Source of the DNA: Lingula anatina
Lineage: Eukaryota > Brachiopoda > Lingulata > Lingulida > Lingulidae
Direction of reading: 5' to 3'
Assembly: GCF_001039355.2 (NCBI RefSeq)
Contig: NW_019776124.1
Span: 64,001-128,000, forward strand
DNA: 64,000 nucleotides
The notes below the pieces were generated by a model. The model saw only the letters and a program-made list of their open reading frames with translations. It was not told the DNA's origin and did no database searches. The position numbers were made by a program, and so were the translations under genes. Shown in pieces: positions 54,945-64,000 of the stretch; within the stretch, counting starts at the first letter, position 1, and every line of letters begins with the position of its first letter.

Positions 54945-56257
54945 AATGTGTGCATAAAAGTCATTTCGGTTTTTGAAATTTTCTCACTCTTAAACAAATA
55001 TCAATTCTATTTCTACCGGATCTAACAAAATGAGTACAATAGAATTTTTTTCAGTTTTTTTTTTTTTATAGAATTTTCATGAAGGTATAGTTTATTGATG
55101 AAAGTGTGCACAAAAGTGTTTTGTTAAAATTATGGGTCAGTGGAACTCCTTCCTTCCGAATATTGGTTTTAAATCAATTGTCAATATGTTGTTAGTATGT
55201 ACTATATGTTGATAGGACACATTTGAAATCAGAATAGCAGTTAAATCTATCGACCCAATGGGATTTTTTTTCTCTAAAGAAGATGATGAAGACCTTATGA
55301 TTATTGCCATTTGCAAAGAATGTAGGCTACGTATAATTTTGAGAAATAACAGCAGCCCGCGTTGTTGTAGAGTCTGCGCATTAAGAGTTGACGTCAACGC
55401 TGTCAAATGATGTACAGCTACTACGTTATACCGCAAGTGACAATGGCGTGTGCAACAGTGTATCTGCGTTACAAGATTGGATGAAGCTGTTAACAAGATA
55501 GTGCTACGTTGTTTTAATGGAGTGTTATTTTTGGTAATTAATAAAAAGATCCTTCAGTATTCTGCATGCTCATCACTTTACCTGTATACTCTTAGATCTG
55601 GGTAAATTTTTTTTAAGTTTTGTGCATGCAGACATGGAAATAAAGATAGGGCGTGCTTAATTACATGTGGCACAACCGCGATTCATCGGTCCAATTCACA
55701 TCACTCAAAAATCGAAACACTCAATCATATCCTTTTAAAATAATAATAATAATAATATAGAGATCAATACCCATCATATTATCAATACCCATCATATTTT
55801 AAATTAAAAGCACAATTACGTCCAATTTATCTTTTTACATCTTAATATTTTTAATTTCTACCGTATAGAAGTGAACGAGGCAAAAGCCCTGACCAGATGA
55901 TTGTTTGAATGGTATACTTCAAAGCAAAGGAAATCGATGGTGATTTCCCACCCATCACCAACTTGCTATTCTCGATGTGCAATGATTATGACTACTATAT
56001 GTACATCTTTGTGTTATGACAAATATCAGGTATTACCAAGTCCCCCAATTTTACACTTTTGTCATTAATTTGCCATCATGCTCGACAACAGCAACGGTTT
56101 ATCAAGGTGCAAGCGGATAATACAAATGCATGTAAAGACAATTTTGCCTTTGTTTCAAAAGTAGCCAACATTGGCATAATAGAACAGTGGTGAAATGAAG
56201 TAATGCTGGAGAAGTCTTTCTTCAAAAGATGATATCTGCAATGAAATGCTTTCCAAT

Positions 56258-56302
<45 letters not shown>

Positions 56303-56813
56303 ACCACTTTTTATGATGGTAATTATTCAGACCGAAAATGTAATTCATGAAATATAAATGCTATATTTCTTTAATCATGTTATAATAAATTGTTAATAAT
56401 AAATGTTAAGTTATTTAATGCTATTATTATTTTAATTATTTTTTTTATAATGAGGTCTCAAGTTATCACGTGCTCCTCTCTGAAGTTAACATTAATAAAC
56501 CATTAGATCCACCCCTGTCCTGTTTACACGTGTGAGAGCGTAAAAGGTACATTAAGAAATAATTGGTGTCCTCACTTATCTATCCGAGGGGCCGTAAGTG
56601 TGCATTTGTATCCACAAATGTGACACCAAGCAAATTATCGGTGTCTGACGCCATCTACAAATACTTTAACGGACACGCTTACTGATCACGACTAATTCCC
56701 AAAGGTTTCCTTGTGAAAATATCTGTATGAGCACCATACAAGGTACGCGCATATCTGTCCTTGCTTAACGATATACTAGTATAGACATTTGTGTAGGTGA
56801 TTCGGGACAAAAA
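54945..56813. other. Intergenic region, no gene seen
   Basis: Contains a (CT)n microsatellite at about 56261-56299 and AT-rich sequence. The right end should hold the P4HA promoter. No ORF here has supporting signals. Confidence 0.5.
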
Positions 56814-59800
56814 ATGAACAACTCTATCATCATCATCCTCACCGCCGTCTTCTCCTCGTATCACTATATCGCGCGGGCTGAAGTATATTCGTCCACAGCA
56901 GACGTAGTCCAACTCGCAAATAATGAACAGCTTCTTGTTGGCTTGTTGGAGACATATCTTGATAACGAACTCGCAAGAATAAAGGAGTTACAGACGTAAG
57001 TACACTTATTTTAAGTATCTTTTTATTTAACAAAGTTACTATGCGCATTACTTTGCAACAATATCCGTCAATAGTTCTTTGGACATATAGGGGAGACCGG
57101 GGCTAGTTGGACCCCGGGGTAAGTTGGACCCCCATCAAGTCTTTTTAATGAAGTTACTTTAAGATGCTAAATTATTTCATTTGGACTCACTGCCAACGCT
57201 TTCTTAGCACTATGGGATACGGTCACCTTACAAAATGATGTGATCAATTCTTTTACCCCATAGTTACTTTGTCATAAATTGATGGGGGGGGGGGGGGNNN
57301 NNNNNNNNNNNNNNNNNNNNNNNNNNNNNNNNNNNNNNNNNNNNNNNNNNNNNNNNNNNNNNNNNNNNNNNNNNNNNNNNNNNNNNNNNNNNNNNNNNNN
57401 NNNNNNNNNNNNNNNNGCAACTTACCCCGGGGTCCAACTAGCCCCGGTCTCCCCTATATAATCCAATACGAGCTTGGGTGTACACACACTGTTTATGCAT
57501 GTATGCTTATTCGTTTCAATTATTTCTCTTCTGGATATGAAACGGCAGTCCGTTAGTTGTGCAATAACACATTCATGTGAAAATTTCCCTTGAATTAAAG
57601 CATCCTTTCCGTTACATTGTGTTATGGGTGTACTTGATTGCGAGATATGCGATTTTCAAAATTGAAAATGTAATTGTATGTACCTGTACTTGATCTCAGT
57701 ATGTAGAACATACATGTTCATAGAAGTACCCAGGAACAAAGAAATTTGAAAAATTATATTTACCTTTTCTACACGTGTTATATAAGAATATGTTAAATCA
57801 AGGAGTTATAACAGATGTAATAACTCCTTGCTTAAATCATTTAACATAAATTGTTGTTACAATGTGGCAGTCAAGGCAAAGAAATGGATTTATTGATATG
57901 GAAGAATTCTCTATCATGTATATACAGTGTATGGGGACTTGATATCATTTAATTCACTGTATCTTAATCTTACGCAAACCCATTATTCATTACATGGATA
58001 CATTTATACCTCTCTCCCAGACATCTTGAAGATATCAAGAAACTTCTACCGGAGAATACAGAGACATCTATTGCCAATTATGCCGTGAACCCCGTTGGAG
58101 CTTACAGTACCATCAAACGTTTTGCAGTTACCTGGACACATTTCTTTGCCCAGATATCGGATCTCAAACACGCAAACAACACCGCTCTAAGGGGTAAGCC
58201 GCCCTATAGCTTAGTTGCTACCTCAAGATTTATATTTGTCTGATCAAAGATATTTTTGCTCACAAACAATAGATACATGTGTCATCAATAGCATCAAACA
58301 GCATGTATTCATTCCACCAATCCAACTTACAAAGAAAACACTTGACGATAATCAATTATATAATAAGTTTGACAAACGCACAAATGACAAATACGTTTAA
58401 TTGACATCGGGGAAAAACGTCAATGACTGTGTCACAACAAAACTCATTTTTACATTAAGGGTTAGCCACCGACATCGTATCACTTGGCCTGTCCCACCAC
58501 ATTTGGCCACAAGTTGTTGACTTGAACGGAGCTGTTGCAGCTTTGGTAAGGTTGCAGAAGATGTATCAAATACCAGTGAAGGAGCTCGCCGACGGTAACA
58601 TCCGGGGTATGAAGGTCTCAAGACTGGGCCCAGACGACTGTTTGCGCTTAGGTCGAGCGATGCTCCATTCGGACTACAGTAGCTCTAGTGCAGCGTTAGC
58701 TATCCAGTGGATGGAAGAAGCAATACGGATGCACGAGCAGAGACACTCGGCCAACGGAGAGCAAAGTTTAGGGGACCGATCATTTCAAATCGAAGAGGCA
58801 TATAGTGCGTTGGCTGACGCACATGCACAAGTATGTTACTGTTAGGTTGCTTTCAAAGTAGTTTCAGCATGAACAGAAGTACCACAATTGTCGCGGTATT
58901 TGGCACTAAGACCTTGTTGTAAAACATAGAACACCGATGATATCCACATATCGTAATACTGAGATAGATTCTAATTAAATTTGATTAATTGATAAAATTA
59001 CAAACTAAGACATCTGGCAGTTTTGTTTGGAAGTGGTTCGTCTTTTTCAGCTTGGAAACGTTACTGCTGCTGCCAATTTTGCTATGAAAGCTTTTGTTAA
59101 AGGTAGGTGAGTAATGCTTCATGAAAAATCTAGATTGTGAACTTCTTTACATTTTTTTTTACTAAATACTGAGCGTATACCCCTCTTTGCTTTTTTGTTA
59201 TGATTACTCTGTAACCACACCCCAGTTAGTAAGTATATTAACATGAAATTCACACCATAGAGGTAAACAAAATGAAATGGGAAAAACTGCCAAAATAATT
59301 TGAGAGATAATTTGAGTCTGGGGCGTAAGTTAAGTTTTATTTTAACTAGACCCAGAAAACAGTTCTTTAAAGGAAAAGTTCCTGAAATATGAGGACATGT
59401 CGAGCGGCTCACACAGTCAAAAAAAGATATCCAGACGTAATACAACGGATTCAATGTACGAACGTCTGTGCCGTGGAGATCAGTGGAAAGTAAGTATGCA
59501 TTGCCTTTTTACCTCCTATTATCTCCACTTCAGTCACTGAATTTTCTTTAAAAAAGATCATTTGTATTTATATAAAAATGATTCGGGTTAAAAGAGAGGG
59601 GTCATCATATTGGATGTTCTCGTCGTTATAGTACATATAGTTATTCCTCACTTATTAATTTTATTCTTAGGACCCAAAGATCGAAGCCCGACTCTTCTGT
59701 CAGTACAAGAACACCCTGGTTCCTATTCGACCAGTAAAAGAGGAAGTTCTGTACCTGGACCCCAGGGTGAGCATTTTCTATGACGTCATCACGGATAAAG

Positions 59801-62800
59801 AGGCGGCTATTCTGTTGGAGCTGGCAAAATCCAAGGTAGGTTATAGATCAGCGCTAAAAACGTTTGTTCCTTGATGGTGGAAATAATTTAGGCGCCAATG
59901 TCCTTTTGGTATTTAGATTTGTAACGTTGTCTGCCGGGTGTCTTGTACGTTGAAAATCCAGATACATTTATAACTTAAACACGACAATTTAAAAACGTAG
60001 TAAAAATCGCATCAGCGTTCATGCACAAAGGTAACAATTTAAAGATTATTTTCACAGATGATACGGGCCCCACTTGGAGATGTCGCAGGAGAAAAGACGT
60101 CGGAGCAAAGGATTGGCAAATTGTAAATACAATCGAAGCTTTAAGGTTTGAAGGGTCAATAGAATTCTAATGCAACAGACTGTATTTCTTCAACCCTTCC
60201 AGAGTACAGATGTTCGTTAGCAGTGGGTTTTTGTTTCGGTACTTTGGTTCCACGCCGCAATTTTCGCAGGTTCCCTCATTATAAAAGCACAATGACTTGA
60301 AAAAAAATCTCCTTTTTCACTATTAGACAGGTTTTGAAAACTAGAAAGTACTTGTTTGTTTACCTAAGATGGGCTATAAAGTTATCACTTTTTCTTATAC
60401 TTTTTTTTTAAACTGAGGCTGCATTCAACAGGTGAACTAACTAGTCCGCGGGTCAAATATGGCGACCCACTAAAAAGTTGCCGTCTAATCTGCTAACAGA
60501 CACTGAATAAATTCCCCGTGGGTAAGTATTCAAGTGGGTCGCCCGTATTTGACCCGCGGACTAGTTAGTCCACTGTTTAAATGTCATATTCTGGTTATAG
60601 GACCTGGCTATGGGATGCGGATGTGAATACAACGGTTGCTCATTTAAGTAAGAGGGTTGAAGAGATAACTGGTCTCAGTACCGTCATCAGAGATAAGCTG
60701 GCTGACGCGGAGGCTTGGCAGGTGGGTGTTTTAACATTTTCTTATTTAAATATAAGACGTTGTATTGACCAGTCAGTCAGTCAGACAACCAGGCAGACAG
60801 ACAGACAGACAGGTAGATTGACACACCTATCTCCCGGTCACTCTGGTTATCGTTTGGCTAGGTTTGTCGTTCAAACTCTTTCATGTTGATTCCATCCTTT
60901 TTCCATCAGATCGCAACCTATGGCATCGGCGGGATGTTTGAACCACACCACGATTTTTATGTGGACGAGGGTTGGCTGAACCAACTCCCATCTCATCTGC
61001 TGAACACTGGGCGTCGGATTGCCACTTTTGTCTTTTACGTAAGCAGTATAATTAAGTTTTTCATTTGATATTTCCATTTCTCTTATGTAAATTTTGAAGT
61101 GACTGTAGGGTGAATGCGGATTCATCATGGCACACAGAAACTACGTTTTCTTTTATTTGGCTGAAAATATTGGTGATTTGAATCGTGCAAAGCATGCACC
61201 GCAATGGCTTTAGGTTTTAGGTTATTCAACTACACGTAGCTTTAAAAATGATTTTTGCTATACGGAAAATACTGTCAAAGTAATATCAAATTTCCCTCTC
61301 TGCAATAATATATTTTTTCTCACTTCAGCTGACGGATGTCCAGCTAGGTGGAGCCACCGTGTTTCCTGAGATCAATGTCCGCGTACCACCAGTGAAGGTA
61401 TTCATCTTAACCAATATTTGTGAATGTCAGTTATATACTATATACCTGTATGACGTGTGCCCTCATGTAGAATTGAGTCACTTTACATCGTCATATTAAA
61501 TGGATGCAGAAACGGCTTTCCAAATATGTAACAGAATATTATGCGTAATGCTGATATGGTAATGAAAGTTGGAACAATTAATACATGCGCAAGCTTACTA
61601 CAAGTTTCTCTTTTAAAGACATCAGTTTAACAAAAAATCTACATTTTGAGCGCAAGTTTTTTAAAGGTATTTATCTGCTGTCATAAATATATAAAGTCGA
61701 ATATAAAGGATAATTTCAAAACCTTCCTACATGAAACATTTTATACCTAAATGTGTATCACGGTTACAGAAAGAAGAATTGTAAGTGTTCAAAAACTATT
61801 TGCAGAACGCAGCCGCCTTCTGGTACAATCTTAAAAGAAGCGGAGACATGTACCACGCCAGCATGCACGCAGGGTGCCCAGTTCTTTACGGACAGAAATG
61901 GAGTAAGTTGACCTTGGAGTGGTATTCAAAAGCTATTCTCGCTTGTTGAAGCTTACTTTTTTAATACTCTACGAATTTTGCCCATTCTTACAGGTATATA
62001 CAGAAAACGAATGTGTTTATTCTGATCTCTGTATCTGTCCATGTCTCGTCGTCGTTGTCGCCGTCTGAAACGGCTGTTTCTATGTCTTCCAAACCATATT
62101 TTGGTCTTGCTTTAAATTTACTGAAAAATTTACTATAAAAAAGGTTTATTTTGAAAATAAGCCTACATGTAATATTTTTTTATCAAAAATATTACTTTTT
62201 TCTATGTATTTTTGGCGACATTCTCCTCATGAGTGCCATTTTTATTTCAAATTTGTTGTAAAAAAAATACTCCCTACCGACAGTGAAATAAGCATTAGAT
62301 AAACTATTTTTCCATTCGTGCTCCAAATATTATACCCGAAATGTCAAACTATCATGGAATCACAATATATATTTCAGTCAGCAACAGAAAACACTGCTTT
62401 TTGGACAAAATGATACCTTAATTTCTGACAATTTTTCTGGGGAACATGCGTTACCTAGTATTAGCCATGACGCAAAGCCCCTTGAGTTACAGTTTAAATA
62501 TTTATAAAAACATCTTTACGTTATTAATATTTACCATGACTGAATCACTACAAAATTTATCGGAACGCGGTATAAAAATTAAATTTAAATGACCCCGAAC
62601 TATACGTTACTGGAACATACGTTGCCATCTAGGGCTCTACATAATGTATAGACATGATAACAATTAAAAATTAAATTAAAACTGAGACAGTCGTGGATTT
62701 TTGTTCTATACACATATATGTTTTAAATAATTGAAAACAACTTTATTCAATTTTATTTTTTGCACACTTCAGCATGTGAACTGCACCTCTATATTGGGTT

Positions 62801-63566
62801 TGGATGCCATACGTTCCAAATCGTTTTGTTTTGTATTTTCCTAAGAGGCATTGTTTATTAAAAAGTTTATTTTGTAAATATTGTTTTCATGTTGATTGTA
62901 CTTTGATGGCTGTATATTTGCAAATTTTGCTGTCCTATTTCTATGGCCAGCGTAATCGGGGTTTTCATGTACATAAGCATTCAATAATTAATGCAGTGTA
63001 CGATTTTAACATTATGGACACTCAGGAACTCTACTGGAAGGCAGCGTGATATACACTGTTGCTTCTATCATCTAGAAAATAGATCCTGCAGAGCCCTGGA
63101 ACCAACAGCCAAGAAAATTCCTTTGTCGTCATGGCAACTTGACGAGGTCATTTCAATCAAAACGATTGTCATATTTGGACATCATACATGTATCATTATA
63201 GGCATCTTAAAGACCATATTTTCCCACATCTAAAATGTGTGTTTTCGACCAAAACTCGATGCTTTTTGAGAAGCTCTCTTAACAAAATCTGATTGACGTA
63301 TCAAAATCTGATTGACGTATTGTGCTTGCTGGGAGGAGACCAGCTTTAAGCATATACCATATGCACCAACGATTATAGCTTATATTGTATCCGTTTAAAA
63401 TGCAGAACTTATTACATTTTCCTGAAACCTTTTCTAATCCTTTTTTTTTTAATATTCTTAAAACACTGTCTTTGTGATCTTTACAGTTGCCAACAAATGG
63501 ACACGGGAGAGGGGGCAGATATTTCGTAGGCGATGCGGTCTTAGTCCACGTGCCACGGACGAGTAA
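56814..63566 (+). CDS. P4HA: Prolyl 4-hydroxylase alpha subunit (547 aa, 12 exons, complete)
   Basis: The collagen-type enzyme hydroxylates proline in X-Pro-Gly with Fe(II), 2-oxoglutarate, O2 and ascorbate in the ER, as an alpha2beta2 tetramer with PDI. Exons: 56814-56995, 58021-58193, 58460-58830, 59051-59102, 59350-59489, 59671-59835, 60058-60122, 60601-60721, 60910-61038, 61329-61397, 61806-61902 and 63487-63566; all keep frame. A signal peptide comes first, then the N-terminal dimerisation region. The peptide-substrate-binding TPR region follows (YQIPVKELADGNIRG..AIQWMEEAI), then the dioxygenase domain. Iron ligands are H436 and D438 (EPHHDFY) and H510 (ASMHAGCPV). The 2-oxoglutarate Lys is K520 (YGQKW). 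VANKWTRERGQIFRRRCGLS matches the family C-terminus. Length is close to human P4HA1 (534 aa). Whether it is orthologous to P4HA1, 2 or 3 is not decided. Confidence 0.95.
57086..57458. mobile_element. Terminal-inverted-repeat element interrupted by an assembly gap, in P4HA intron 1
   Basis: The left end TATAGGGGAGACCGGGGCTA.. continues through CTAGTTGGACCCCGGGGTAA. It is matched by its exact reverse complement at 57417-57458. The middle contains a G run and 119 Ns (57298-57416). TA-rich flanks make the target duplication ambiguous. It looks like a MITE; the gap hides its interior. Confidence 0.85.
60431..60575. repeat. Foldback element 25 bp before P4HA exon 8
   Basis: ACTAACTAGTCCGCGGGTCA near 60435 pairs with TGACCCGCGGACTAGTTAGT near 60550. 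The pairing extends to about 40 bp per arm (through GCGACCCACT and AGTGGGTCGC). It lies in intron 7 and overlaps the usual branch-point distance of the exon 8 acceptor. Confidence 0.88.
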
Positions 63567-64000
63567 TGTCGAGTGACTTTTTCAGTGTTAGGGATTTAGG
63601 ATCAGGGTCTTTTCAGAAATGGATGTTGTAAATCACATGACAAAGTGCAATCAGGTTACCTGAATAACACGTCTCTTTCTGGTGTTGAGTAAAACACAGA
63701 AAAGTTGGTGATTAGAAGAGTACGTTCGAAACAAGAGGAGGCGTGTCATTCATTTAAGCTGATTGCACTCAGCGAAAGTCCCCGCAGAGTTGGATCGATT
63801 TACTTAGACCAATGGTGTCTATAGGAATGGGGTCTTAGAGGCCATTGTCACTTCTTACAAATTAAAACCTTGTTGCCTTTGTCTGCTTAGTTATCCAGTT
63901 AAAGAAATCGGTAGGGGAGAGGTAAATAGCGTGCAACTGCGTTACAGTTATTTAAAATTTTGGGCGTTTGAAGCTCCGATAATTTAAATAAATATTCTTA
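63567..64000 (+). other. P4HA 3' UTR, candidate poly(A) signal near the window end
   Basis: No coding sequence is visible. AATAAA at 63987-63992 could be the P4HA poly(A) signal. The window ends eight bases later, so cleavage cannot be judged. Confidence 0.45.

Noticed and set aside
62804-63233. Two ORFs of about 80 residues in P4HA intron 11
   Set aside because: AT-rich intron sequence; P4HA splices cleanly from 61902 to 63487 in phase, and the ORFs show no domain.

Overview
The window is eukaryotic nuclear DNA from an animal, most likely a lophotrochozoan and probably a mollusc. Genes are split by AT-rich introns with GT..AG borders. Between genes lie microsatellites, foldback elements and short assembly gaps. 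The gene types (a fibrinogen-related protein without an Ig domain, a somatomedin-B/7TM receptor, secreted furin-like cysteine-rich proteins) suit a mollusc, but I cannot name the species. No bacterial, viral or organellar genes were seen. All exon joins below were read by eye, and reading frame is kept across every join.

Left part (1-15 kb). A two-orientation satellite of about 190 bp fills 1-2.2 kb. Three in-phase MED12 exons (3.0-4.1 kb) stop at a one-base gap and the rest of MED12 is missing. The 3' end of a proline-rich protein follows (5.7-12.4 kb). I tentatively call it a RICH-type RhoGAP (ARHGAP17/44-like) C-terminus. Its large intron holds two near-identical copies of about 2.3-2.5 kb around another one-base gap. 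Each copy has a transposon the other lacks, as two haplotypes placed end to end would.

Housekeeping pair (15-24.5 kb). FAM136A (minus) and adenosine kinase ADK (plus) are both complete. They lie head to head with 244 bp between start codons, so they probably share a promoter.

Secreted and cell-surface stretch (25-55 kb). In order: a small two-helix membrane orphan (minus); a Ly6/uPAR-type GPI-anchored protein (minus, 3 exons); two tandem paralogous secreted furin-like cysteine-rich proteins with Thr-rich tails (minus, 4 and 7 exons); a 969-residue somatomedin-B family-2 GPCR (minus, 3 exons); and a fibrinogen-domain lectin-like protein (plus, 2 exons). The furin-like pair is the most interesting part. 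Its phase-1 exons appear to be repeat units, one gene looks like a shortened or ancestral form of the other, and a promoter-like block is duplicated upstream of the shorter gene.

Right part (56.8-63.6 kb). A complete 12-exon prolyl 4-hydroxylase alpha subunit (plus) with its catalytic residues intact; two foldback elements sit in its introns. It acts in collagen maturation in the ER. Nothing else in the window is clearly linked to it.
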